A stretch of 12,190 nt of DNA from Candidatus Bathyarchaeota archaeon (GCA_011040545.1 DQYM01000252.1:1-12190), one strand, 5' to 3'. Numbered from the stretch's first letter, positions 6,475 to 12,190 are shown. Program-made: numbers and translations. The notes: generated from the sequence alone by a model not told the origin.

Positions 6475-7782
6475 CTAGTATGGCTCTACCTCCAAGCACT
6501 TCCCCATGGCTACCGTTATGGTCCCAAGCTCCCTGCCCACGCTAGCCCTCAGCACGAACCTAGCTAGCTGTGGGAGCTCATCGTAGGGCTCTATTACCAG
6601 GCCCTTCTGCTTGGGCACGAGGGGCTCTAGGAGGACATCGCCAACCTCGTCCTCCCGTAGCAGCTTAGGCTGTTCCTCAAGCACATCCCCTGAGCCTGGC
6701 TCTACCCTCCTCAGGATGGCCCCCACCCTGCACGGCACCTTAGCTTGGTGGCAGAAGGCGAGGGGGCAGAAGCCAGGCCATAGGCCCCTTGGGCTAAGCA
6801 CCTTGACCCTGCCCACGAAGGCCCTTGCGACCCTAGGTGCCTCATCGCCAACGTGGCCTACTACAAACCCCTTCTTTATGTGGTACCTCGCTACGCCCCT
6901 TATCCTAATGCCCACGTCATCGCCTGCGTAGGCCACATCCAGCCCCCTGCCCCAGGCCTGCATGGAGGCTACCTCCCCTCTACCACCGCTCGGTGCTATT
7001 ACTACTTCATCGCCAATGCTTAGCTTCCCAGAGGCTAGGACGCCAGCTGCTATGTTTCCCCTCTCGTAGTGCCTGTGTATTGGGAGCCTTAAGGGCCTAT
7101 CTAATGGCCTAAGTGGCTCCTCAAGGCCCCCTAGGGCCTCGTACAGCGTAGGCCCAGAGTACCAGGGCGTGTTCTCGCTAGCCCTAATTACGTTATCGCC
7201 ATGGAGGGCCGATATGGGTATGAAGGCGGTAGCCCTTAGGCCAAGCCCCCCCATTAGCTTAGCTAGCCTAGCCCTGGCCTCTGCATAGGCACCCTCCTCG
7301 TATCCAACTAGGTCCATCTTATTCACAGCTACTATGGCCTGCTCAATCCCGAAGGCTACGGCTAGCGTGATGTGCTCCCTTAGCCCAACTAGGCCCCCTG
7401 GGTCCTTAGCTAGGGCAGCAGGTGCATCAACGACTAGGAGGGCTGCATCTGCCTGTGCTATGCCAGCTATCGTGTTGCCTACCCAATCCATAATCCCTGG
7501 CACATCTATGAGCTTAACCAGGCTTCCGCCGACCTCTAGTGGCTCACAGGACGTTACCTCTATAGTATGCCCCCTCTTCCTCTCCTCAAGCTGCTTATCC
7601 ACTATGAAGGCTAGGTAGCGACCTTCATCCCCAAGCCTAGATGCAAGGGACCTAAGCCTCGCTAGGGTGGCCTCCCCAACCCTCCCTAGGTCGCTTAGTA
7701 GCCTGCCAACTAGCGTTGACTTGCCATGGCCAGCATCCCCTATGAGCACTAGGTTGATTATCGGCTTCCTCAGCTCTACCAC
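6475..7782 (-). CDS. Divergent EF-1A-like translational GTPase, 435 aa
   Basis: It has the three-domain plan and length of archaeal elongation factor 1A. G domain at about 7-215: G1 GDAGHGKST (15-23), switch I EERKRGHTI (66-74), G3 DVPGI (93-97), G4 NKMD (154-157), G5 SAL near 190, and the EF-1A-type NTPWYSGPTLYEAL. Domains 2 and 3 follow with recognisable EF-1A spacing. It is not the ordinary factor: the near-invariant DCPGH histidine that activates water is Ile97, the G1 loop GHVDHGKST has become GDAGHGKST, and the domain 2 GVGTVPVGR loop that contacts aminoacyl-tRNA is replaced by a shorter ERGNIAAGV. GTP binding looks intact; catalysis and tRNA handling are probably altered. The GTG start at 7780-7782 lies inside the end of hisS, with GAGGGG just upstream. 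It could be a specialised paralog (recycling, stalled ribosome, tRNA-related). It is not SelB or CysN by motif. Confidence 0.82.
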   Translation of the reverse strand: MVELRKPIINLVLIGDAGHGKSTLVGRLLSDLGRVGEATLARLRSLASRLGDEGRYLAFIVDKQLEERKRGHTIEVTSCEPLEVGGSLVKLIDVPGIMDWVGNTIAGIAQADAALLVVDAPAALAKDPGGLVGLREHITLAVAFGIEQAIVAVNKMDLVGYEEGAYAEARARLAKLMGGLGLRATAFIPISALHGDNVIRASENTPWYSGPTLYEALGGLEEPLRPLDRPLRLPIHRHYERGNIAAGVLASGKLSIGDEVVIAPSGGRGEVASMQAWGRGLDVAYAGDDVGIRIRGVARYHIKKGFVVGHVGDEAPRVARAFVGRVKVLSPRGLWPGFCPLAFCHQAKVPCRVGAILRRVEPGSGDVLEEQPKLLREDEVGDVLLEPLVPKQKGLVIEPYDELPQLARFVLRASVGRELGTITVAMGKCLEVEPY

Positions 7783-9407
7783 CCCATGCCCCTCACGGCC
7801 TTTAGTATGAGCTCAGCAGCCTCCTCTACTGAAACCTCATGCTGCTCTTTTGCCTTCATATCCCTTAGGGCTACTACCTTGCGTTCTGCTTCAGATGGGC
7901 CTATTATAATGGCGAAGGGTATGCCAAGCTTATCTACATTTGATAGCTCCTTGCTCAACCGCTTCCTGAGGAGGCTTAACTCAACCCTAAGGCCCTTAGA
8001 CCTAAGCTCCCTGGCCACCCAGATGGCATAGGGCAAGACATCCCTTGAGAGCGGTATGATATAGGCATCTGCCCTGCTTGGCGTTGGTATCTTAATGCCA
8101 CTCCTCTCAAGGGCTAGGACAAGCCTATCTATGCCTAGTGCAAAGCCAGTAGCTGGTATGCTTGGTCCACCGAACTCCTCAACGAGCCTATCGTACCTAC
8201 CACCACCGCACACCTGCTTCTGAGCCCCTAGGAGTGGGCAATCAATTTCAAATACCATGCCAGTATAGTACTCTAGGCCCCTTGCTATGCTCAAGTCCAC
8301 TATGTAGTCCTCTACCCCATACCAGGAGAGGGCATCCAGCACATCCTCAAAGGCATCTAGGGCCTTAAGGGCGCTCTCAGAGCTCCCGAAGACCTCCCTA
8401 GCCCTCGGAATTACGTCTTCCCTTGGGCCTACTAGATCCATCATGGAGATAAGCGTATCTACTACATCAGGTGGCATCTTAAAGGCCTTCTCAATGCCCC
8501 CTTCCTCATAGGGGACGCCATAGTATATCCACTTGAGCTTCTGAGCTAGGATTAGCTTCCCCATGGCATCCTCTATGAAGCTGATGAGCTCATCTACCCT
8601 CCTAGCCTCGTATAGCTCATCTAGCTGGTAGAGCCTGATGTCCACTTCCACCTGCCCTAGGAGTTCCTCAGGTATTGGGCTCTCCCCTAGCTCAGACCTC
8701 TTAGCTTCCTCCTCAGCCCAGAGCCTAAGCTCATCACACCTCCTCCTCAGGTCGCTTAGGTCCTCCTTGGTTAGGTCCTCTCCTGCCTCTAGCTTACGCT
8801 TGTACATCTTGAGCTTATCAATAGAGCTGCTTAGCACATCCATAGGCCCTATTATGCGGTTCTGAACTTCCCCTGGTATGCCATTATCATTTAGGAAGCC
8901 CCTTAGGACCTCTAGGTCCCCTATCCTAAGCTGGTACTCCTTGAGGCCGAGCTCCTTAAGCACATCAACAGCTACCGCTATGACCTCAGCATCTGCCTCT
9001 GGGTAGGGCGAGCCCATTAGCTCTATGCCAGCCTGCCAGAACTCCCTGTATCGGCCTGCCTGTGGCTCCTCGTAGCGGTAGCAGCGCCCTATGTAGTAGA
9101 ACCTAAGGGGCTTAACGGAGAGGTCAACTTCCCCCATAGCTATCATACGGCAAACTGGCGCTGTTAGCTCAGGCCTAAGCACCATCTCCCCTTCATCTAT
9201 GGTGAAGACGAACATCTTGCTCCTTATCTCCTCACCTGAGCGTAGGGCGAAGAGGTCAAAGGCCTCAAAGATTGGCGTATCAATCCTCTGGAAGCCGTAG
9301 CGCTCAAATACACGCCTTATAGCTGCTTCAACATAATCCATCTTGGCCATCTCAGCTGGGGGGAAGTCCCTAGTCCCCCTTGGCCTCCTTATAGCTAGCT
9401 CAGGCAA
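7776..9407 (-). CDS. hisS: Histidyl-tRNA synthetase with large insertion, 543 aa
   Basis: This class II synthetase charges tRNA-His. It begins with PRGTRDFPP; motif 2 spans 103-131 (FYYIGRCYRYE, ending FWQAGIELMG); the histidine-specific RGLEYYTG is at 376-383, GGGRYD at 401-406, motif 3 GFALGIDRLVLALE at 421-434, and a C-terminal anticodon-binding domain covers about 445-540. Typical HisRS has 420-440 residues. The extra length sits at about 180-300, a charged helical segment between the motif 2 subdomain and the usual insertion domain. The start is TTG 9405-9407: a perfect GGAGGTGAT precedes it and the nearby ATG (9411-9413) is followed at once by TAA. The EF-1A-like gene overlaps its 3' end by 7 bases. 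The mRNA leader is about 84 bases and can fold. Function is certain; the role of the insertion is unknown. Confidence 0.95.
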   Translation of the reverse strand: MPELAIRRPRGTRDFPPAEMAKMDYVEAAIRRVFERYGFQRIDTPIFEAFDLFALRSGEEIRSKMFVFTIDEGEMVLRPELTAPVCRMIAMGEVDLSVKPLRFYYIGRCYRYEEPQAGRYREFWQAGIELMGSPYPEADAEVIAVAVDVLKELGLKEYQLRIGDLEVLRGFLNDNGIPGEVQNRIIGPMDVLSSSIDKLKMYKRKLEAGEDLTKEDLSDLRRRCDELRLWAEEEAKRSELGESPIPEELLGQVEVDIRLYQLDELYEARRVDELISFIEDAMGKLILAQKLKWIYYGVPYEEGGIEKAFKMPPDVVDTLISMMDLVGPREDVIPRAREVFGSSESALKALDAFEDVLDALSWYGVEDYIVDLSIARGLEYYTGMVFEIDCPLLGAQKQVCGGGRYDRLVEEFGGPSIPATGFALGIDRLVLALERSGIKIPTPSRADAYIIPLSRDVLPYAIWVARELRSKGLRVELSLLRKRLSKELSNVDKLGIPFAIIIGPSEAERKVVALRDMKAKEQHEVSVEEAAELILKAVRGMGW

Positions 9408-9411
9408 TTAC

Positions 9412-9420
9412 ATCACCTCC
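9412..9420 (-). promoter_or_regulatory. Strong Shine-Dalgarno that decides the hisS TTG start
   Basis: The minus strand reads GGAGGTGATGTAATTG. The nine-base GGAGGTGAT is a near-full match to the 16S 3' end. The ATG overlapping it is followed directly by TAA, so TTG at 9405-9407 must be the start. Confidence 0.8.
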
Positions 9421-9442
9421 TACTAGAATGGCCAAGGTAGCC

Positions 9443-9490
9443 GTGGGCCACTTAGTGGTGAAGGAAAGCACCTCTCTCCAATTGGCCCAC
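9443..9490 (-). promoter_or_regulatory. Inverted repeats in the hisS leader (possible RNA structure)
   Basis: GTGGGCCA (9443-9450) and TGGCCCAC (9483-9490) are perfect 8-base inverted repeats. In the minus-strand transcript they enclose a smaller GGTG/CACC hairpin with an 8-base loop. A competing hairpin CCAC-TTA-GTGG (9448-9458) shares bases with the long stem, so two folds exclude each other. With the TATA box at 9513-9521, the 5' arm lies almost at the mRNA start. Confidence 0.4.
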
Positions 9491-9497
9491 CAGGTGG
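9487..9497 (-). promoter_or_regulatory. CCACC-A-GGTGG dyad at the predicted hisS transcription start
   Basis: This 11-base dyad has a one-base centre and sits about 20-25 bases downstream of the hisS TATA box, a position where a bound repressor would block initiation. It partly overlaps the 8-base leader stem arm. Confidence 0.35.
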
Positions 9498-9512
9498 AGC
9501 AGCACAACGTGG

Positions 9513-9521
9513 CATATTTAA
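9513..9521 (-). promoter_or_regulatory. TATA box of hisS
   Basis: TTAAATATG on the minus strand, immediately after the stop codon of the UPF0200 gene. Predicted start is near 9491, leaving a leader of about 84 bases. No nearer AT-rich element exists. Confidence 0.5.
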
Positions 9522-9523
9522 GG

Positions 9524-10120
9524 CTATCGCCCATTGGCCTCCCTAACGAGCTTCTCCAGTAGCTCCCTAGCAGCCCCCTCCAGCTCCTCTAGCGTCCCCT
9601 CATTAACGAGCATGAAGTCGGCTAGGGCTATGGCAGACCCTATGCCTACCTTAAGCTCTACCTCATCTCGCTTCCTGAACTCCTCCCACGTCCTAGGGTC
9701 ATCCTCACGCCCCCTGGCCCTTAGGCGCTTGAACCTAGTCCTAGGGGATGAGTGGACGGCTATGAGCACGACATTACCATAACGGCCCCTAAATGCCTCT
9801 ACCTCATGGAGGCTCCTTATGCCATCTACGAGCACGAGCTGCCCTGCCCTATCAATCCTTGGGAAGCAGAGCTTAGCTACCACAGCTGGCCCACCCTCAT
9901 GCCTAAGGGCCTGCATGAGCTCCCTCATGGCCTTGCCACTTGGCTCTATGCCCCTCTCCCTGGCCACGTCCCTAACGGCATCCCCCATAACGACCACATC
10001 AAAGCCCACTTCCCTAGCTACCCTGGATACCACGGACTTGCCTGATCCAGGCATGCCAACTACACATACTACTAGGCGCTTCCCTCCCCTGCTCCCCAAG
10101 GCCCTCCTCCTAGCGAGCAT
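9524..10120 (-). CDS. UPF0200 family P-loop kinase-like protein, 198 aa
   Basis: This archaeal family resembles adenylate, cytidylate and dephospho-CoA kinases; its substrate is not established to my knowledge. The P-loop is GMPGSGKS (22-29), followed by VMGDAVRDVARERG (44-57), GGPAVVAKLC, a Walker B-like LVDGIRS (97-103), an arginine-rich lid RARGREDDPRTWEEFRKRD (134-152) and the family's IALADFMLVNEGTL (164-177). Length fits, apart from a basic 14-residue N-terminal extension before the first strand. The ATG at 10118-10120 is the only clear start ahead of the P-loop. A perfect 7-1-7 palindrome lies directly upstream. The gene precedes hisS on the same strand but hisS has its own TATA box. 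Nucleotide or nucleoside kinase activity is inferred from fold only. Confidence 0.88.
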   Translation of the reverse strand: MLARRRALGSRGGKRLVVCVVGMPGSGKSVVSRVAREVGFDVVVMGDAVRDVARERGIEPSGKAMRELMQALRHEGGPAVVAKLCFPRIDRAGQLVLVDGIRSLHEVEAFRGRYGNVVLIAVHSSPRTRFKRLRARGREDDPRTWEEFRKRDEVELKVGIGSAIALADFMLVNEGTLEELEGAARELLEKLVREANGR

Positions 10121-10123
10121 GGG

Positions 10124-10138
10124 CTTAAGGGCCTTAAG
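10124..10138 (-). promoter_or_regulatory. Perfect 15-base palindrome upstream of the UPF0200 gene
   Basis: CTTAAGG-G-CCTTAAG is a perfect inverted repeat with a single central base, ending 3 bases before the ATG at 10120. A weak TATA candidate (ACATAAGC, 10140-10147) lies just beyond it, so the palindrome falls at the expected transcription start. It looks like an operator; no binder is known. Confidence 0.4.
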
Positions 10139-10174
10139 TGCTTATGTAGTGGGCCTAGCTAGCCGTGGCGGTTC

Positions 10175-10226
10175 TATTGAGGCTGCTGGGTGAAGGATAT
10201 GGCCGAATTAGCCTCTAGCCTCAATA
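10175..10226. repeat. 9-base inverted repeat in the intergenic stretch 10121-10272
   Basis: TATTGAGGC (10175-10183) and GCCTCAATA (10218-10226) are perfect inverted copies separated by 34 bases. The 152-base intergenic stretch holds no credible ORF on either strand. The repeat could form a stem-loop in the 3' untranslated RNA of the small gene at 10273 or mark a small RNA; nothing else supports either. Confidence 0.3.
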
Positions 10227-10272
10227 CTGATATTTGCAGGGCTTCCCCATAAGCATGGCCATGTAAGCAGGC

Positions 10273-10497
10273 CTATACTATCTCCACTAGCTCCCTCTTG
10301 CGCCTCTTCTTCCTCCTCAGCACGGCCTCCACGATCTCCCTGAACTCCTCCTCGCTCACTAGCCCCTGGGCAATAGCATCATCACAGTACATGCCGTAGC
10401 GCTCCTCTATGATGCGGTCAATCTCCTTTCTATCCTCGTGCGTGGTGAGGTGGTAGAGGCCAAGGGCAAGGAGCCACTCCCTAACGAGCCTGCTCAA
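10273..10497 (-). CDS. Small charged hypothetical protein, 74 aa
   Basis: I do not recognise it. It is predicted to be almost all helix: REWLLALGLYHLTT, then EDRKEIDRIIEERYGMYCDD, AIAQGLVSEEEFREIVEAVL and a very basic tail RRKKRRKREL that could bind nucleic acid. The start is TTG 10495-10497, with GGTGGGAG directly before it; no other in-frame start lies between it and the upstream gene. A TATA-like CTTAATAG (10529-10536) suits an independent promoter, though co-transcription with the nucleotidyltransferase-HEPN gene (58 bases upstream) is equally possible. Codon use matches the neighbours. It may be a partner of the HEPN protein, but no motif shows this. Confidence 0.55.
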   Translation of the reverse strand: MSRLVREWLLALGLYHLTTHEDRKEIDRIIEERYGMYCDDAIAQGLVSEEEFREIVEAVLRRKKRRKRELVEIV

Positions 10498-10555
10498 GCT
10501 CCCACCAGCTTGATAGGCGGGGCACCTGCTATTAAGCCTGCTGCTTTAAGATCGT

Positions 10556-11467
10556 CTAAAGGGCACCTAGGGCTCTTAGGATGCCTTGAGCGAGCTTTAA
10601 GGCCCTTGAGGCAAGCCTGACGAGCTCCCTAGCATCTTCCCTACTATATATTTCATAAGGTGTCCTCATTTCATGGATATCCCCATAGCTTGATATAGCA
10701 TGATGAGGAGCTGCCTCCTCGGCCAAATCCGCTAACTCTAGAGCACCTTCATGGACTTCCGATGGGATGAGTTCCTCTTCCACGAGTTCACGTAGCTCTG
10801 GCCCAGGGTTATGAATCCAGCTAGGTGGTCTGAAGAACGCAATTACTGCCTTAGCCGAGTTCTCTATTGAGAGCTGTGCCTCGTGTATAGCTGCTACAAA
10901 GGCCCCAGCCTCAAGAGCTAGCCTAGCCTCCTTTAAGTGCTCCTCCGCTAGCCTCAGCCTATAAGCATGGCTTGGCGGGTCATCTATATCCACTTCTAGC
11001 TTAAAGGGCAGCTTAACGCTACGTGGGACACGCCACGTGTAGCCCCAACTAGCCCTCACACGCCTTATGCCAAGGGCCTTAAGCCTAGCCAGTAGCTTCC
11101 CCTTGGCCCTCGCTAGGGTACCCCTTGGGTCGTAGAGGATGATGCCCTCAAACAACGCATTAAGCAGCACGGCTGATGAGATGTGCTCCCTGAGGTCAGC
11201 AATCGATACGATAGCTATGGTGGTATCCCTAAGCGTGGTCTCCCTAAATGGCCTAAGAGCTCTGTAGGCACTAAAGTAGTCATCGATTGGGCCAGCTAGG
11301 TAGCTATCAAGCAAAACGAGGAAATCGTAATCGCTCTGGGGCCTGTAGTCCCCTCTGGCCCTTGAGCCAAATAGGATGACGCCAACTAGCCTCTGGCCAA
11401 AGGCGTGTTTAAGGCACTCAACAGCCAGGCTGAGCACGCCCCCACTACGCCCCTCGTTGGAGCCCAT
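10556..11467 (-). CDS. Nucleotidyltransferase (MNT)-HEPN fusion protein, 303 aa
   Basis: Residues 20-115 form a minimal nucleotidyltransferase domain: GSRARGDYRPQSDYDFLVLLD (34-54) carries the GS motif and the metal-binding Asp46 and Asp48; a third acidic residue is probably Asp81. After a linker with a WRVPRSVKLPFKLEVDID stretch, residues 167-300 are helical and look like HEPN (EEHLKEARLALEAGAF, then ENSAKAVIAFF, and a late YGDIHEMRTPYEIYSREDAREL). In many prokaryotes MNT and HEPN are two genes forming an antitoxin-toxin pair in which MNT adenylylates HEPN. Here both are in one chain. The catalytic R-x4-6-H motif of nuclease HEPNs is not evident at its usual C-terminal position, so it may not be a nuclease. 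The ATG is preceded by GGAGG and a good TATA box. Confidence 0.82.
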   Translation of the reverse strand: MGSNEGRSGGVLSLAVECLKHAFGQRLVGVILFGSRARGDYRPQSDYDFLVLLDSYLAGPIDDYFSAYRALRPFRETTLRDTTIAIVSIADLREHISSAVLLNALFEGIILYDPRGTLARAKGKLLARLKALGIRRVRASWGYTWRVPRSVKLPFKLEVDIDDPPSHAYRLRLAEEHLKEARLALEAGAFVAAIHEAQLSIENSAKAVIAFFRPPSWIHNPGPELRELVEEELIPSEVHEGALELADLAEEAAPHHAISSYGDIHEMRTPYEIYSREDARELVRLASRALKLAQGILRALGAL

Positions 11468-11471
11468 GTGG

Positions 11472-11504
11472 CCTCCAGGCCAACGACCTTAGGGCCATAT
11501 ATAG
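11472..11504 (-). promoter_or_regulatory. Promoter of the MNT-HEPN gene
   Basis: CTATATATG (11496-11504) on the minus strand is a strong TATA box about 33 bases before the ATG, and GGAGG (11472-11476) sits 4 bases before the start codon. The leader would be under ten bases, so the GGAGG may be partly excluded. Confidence 0.55.
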
Positions 11505-11535
11505 CCCTCGGGACAAGCACAATTAGTGGGCTTGG

Positions 11536-11664
11536 TGGTCCCCCGGGCCGGATTTGAACCAGCGACCATCCGGTCCCTGCGGGCCTGTCCGCCTGGCGAG
11601 CTGCCACGAGCGCCCAGGGGCGCCCGCTACAGCCGGACGCTCTACCAGGCTGAGCTACCGGGGG
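11536..11664 (-). tRNA. tRNA-Tyr(GUA) with a 52-base intron
   Basis: Minus strand. Acceptor CCCCCGG (11664-11658) pairs with CCGGGGG (11546-11540), followed by A73 and an encoded CCA (11538-11536). D arm GCTC/GAGC, anticodon stem TCCGG (11637-11633) with CCGGA (11573-11569), anticodon GTA (11630-11628), T arm GCTGG-TTCAAAT-CCGGC. The C1:G72 pair is the archaeal/eukaryotic tRNA-Tyr identity mark, agreeing with the anticodon. The intron (11626-11575) interrupts positions 37/38. The bulge-helix-bulge for the splicing endonuclease is complete: central helix CTGT/GCAG, bulges AG|C and GG|A, inner helix GGGC/GCCC. A TATA box lies 27 bases upstream. Confidence 0.96.
11575..11626 (-). other. tRNA-Tyr intron, position 37/38
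   Basis: The 52-base intron starts with CGGGC and ends with GCCCGCAGGG; its ends form the inner and central helices of a canonical bulge-helix-bulge. It is GC-rich and carries no open reading frame. Confidence 0.9.
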
Positions 11665-11687
11665 CCATTCCCGTGTGGGAGCTGGCC

Positions 11688-11695
11688 CTTATAAG
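11688..11695 (-). promoter_or_regulatory. TATA box of tRNA-Tyr
   Basis: CTTATAAG, palindromic, centred 27 bases before the first base of the mature tRNA at 11664, so transcription would start at or within a base or two of the mature 5' end. It lies just after the stop codon of the upstream metallo-beta-lactamase gene. Confidence 0.7.
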
Positions 11696-11702
11696 CTTCT
11701 CG

Positions 11703-12190
11703 CTATCCCACTGGCCCTCTAGCTTGCTTGCTAGCTCCCCCTCTGGCCTCTAGCTTCAGCTCCATGCCCACGCCGCACTGGAGCACGACATCGCCTAGCA
11801 CATCCCTTAGCCCCCTCTTCGCTGGTGAGCCAGTGCAGTGGCATGGGCAGACGACCTTAAGCCCCTGTTGGGCTAGGAAGGTGCCTAGCTTCCTCCCCTC
11901 GTAGTAGGATGATATGTGGAAGCCTCCTATTAGTGCGTGAACTGGCTTCCTAAGGTAGCTTGAGGCTGTCCTCACTATTAAATCTAGCCCTGGGTGCGAG
12001 CAGCCAGTGAGCACGGCTAGGCCAAGGCCCTCCACATCGGCTATGAGGGAGTGCTCGCCCCCTAGGTCGCCTGTTGAGTAAAAGCCATTTACTAGCCTAG
12101 CTGGCCCCCTAAGCACGACCAACCTAGCTCCCTTGCCCCTAAGCTCCCTCTTCATAAGCCAGCCTGGCTCCCTAGGCACGAAGACATCTA
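11703..12190 (-). CDS. Metallo-beta-lactamase-fold protein (COG1237 type), C-terminal part (runs off right edge)
   Basis: The frame stays open to the window edge: residues Asp-Val-Phe precede the GTG at 12177-12179, so that codon is probably internal valine and the N-terminal half, with the first HxHxDH metal motif, lies outside. What remains has the family's late motifs: GGEHSLIADVEGLGLAVLTGCSHPGL type strand and metal-ligand region (TGCSHPG), GGFHISSYYEG and PCHCTG, then LQCGVGMELKL. COG1237 includes the archaeal enzyme that makes the methanopterin precursor RFA-P and other hydrolases, so the substrate cannot be set from this part. The last 16 residues are polar and variable. The stop is 7 bases before the tRNA-Tyr TATA box. 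Confidence 0.82.
   Translation of the reverse strand, partial: DVFVPREPGWLMKRELRGKGARLVVLRGPARLVNGFYSTGDLGGEHSLIADVEGLGLAVLTGCSHPGLDLIVRTASSYLRKPVHALIGGFHISSYYEGRKLGTFLAQQGLKVVCPCHCTGSPAKRGLRDVLGDVVLQCGVGMELKLEARGGASKQARGPVG

Noticed and set aside
6475..7782. Annotation of the GTPase as SelB, IF2-gamma or CysN
   Set aside because: The domain 2 and 3 pattern, NTPWYSGPTL and length follow EF-1A; the zinc-ribbon features of IF2-gamma and the extended C-terminus of SelB are absent.
9752..10045. Plus-strand frame of 97 codons opposite the UPF0200 gene
   Set aside because: It mirrors conserved UPF0200 coding sequence and has no promoter or ribosome binding site.
9524..10120. Calling the UPF0200 protein dephospho-CoA kinase or adenylate kinase
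   Set aside because: The P-loop kinase fold fits, but the motifs match UPF0200 specifically and that family's substrate is not settled.
10188..10230. Possible C/D box small RNA (GTGAAGG then CTGA)
   Set aside because: The C box has two mismatches to RTGATGA and there are no D' or C' boxes.
11386..11607. Minus-strand frame across the tRNA-Tyr and the start of the MNT-HEPN gene
   Set aside because: It covers the tRNA intron and 3' exon and the MNT-HEPN promoter; the translated product is an artefact.

Overview
The window reads as archaeal chromosome, most likely from a thermophilic member of the TACK/Thermoproteota side; I cannot name the genus. The signs are TATA boxes about 25-30 bases before start sites, a mix of leaderless and Shine-Dalgarno starts (ATG, GTG and TTG), a tRNA-Tyr with C1:G72, an encoded CCA and a bulge-helix-bulge intron, heavy use of AGG and CTA codons, and archaeal families (NreA, UPF0200, HTH_45 winged helix, EF-1A relative). 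Genes are packed tightly; no gene-free stretch exceeds about 150 bases. I see no insertion sequence, CRISPR array or prophage.

Layout. (1) 1-1352, minus strand: the N-terminal part of an NreA-type DNA repair protein running off the left edge, preceded by a secreted or membrane-anchored protein of unknown function. (2) 1353-2436: a divergent promoter region, then a plus-strand pair whose ends overlap, a six-helix membrane protein with an apparent internal duplication and a small winged-helix regulator. A perfect 6-4-6 dyad lies between their TATA box and start. (3) 2456-4431, minus: an ABC-2 exporter, with ATPase and permease overlapping by ATGA. (4) 4571-6464, plus: a 74-residue orphan protein and a leaderless histidine ammonia-lyase gene with no other histidine-degradation gene in view. 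(5) 6475-10120, minus: a UPF0200 P-loop kinase-like protein, then hisS (histidyl-tRNA synthetase with a large insertion), overlapped by a gene for a divergent EF-1A-like GTPase that lacks the catalytic switch II histidine. (6) 10273-11467, minus: a fused nucleotidyltransferase-HEPN protein and a small charged orphan. (7) 11536-12190, minus: intron-containing tRNA-Tyr(GUA) and the C-terminal part of a COG1237 metallo-beta-lactamase-fold protein cut by the right edge.

How they may work together. The clearest units are the ABC pair, the membrane protein/winged-helix pair, and hisS with the EF-1A-like GTPase. The last is the best candidate for something undescribed: a translation-factor relative with an altered GTPase centre, translationally coupled to an aminoacyl-tRNA synthetase that itself carries an unusual insertion and a potentially structured mRNA leader. 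The rest looks like ordinary housekeeping with little functional linkage.
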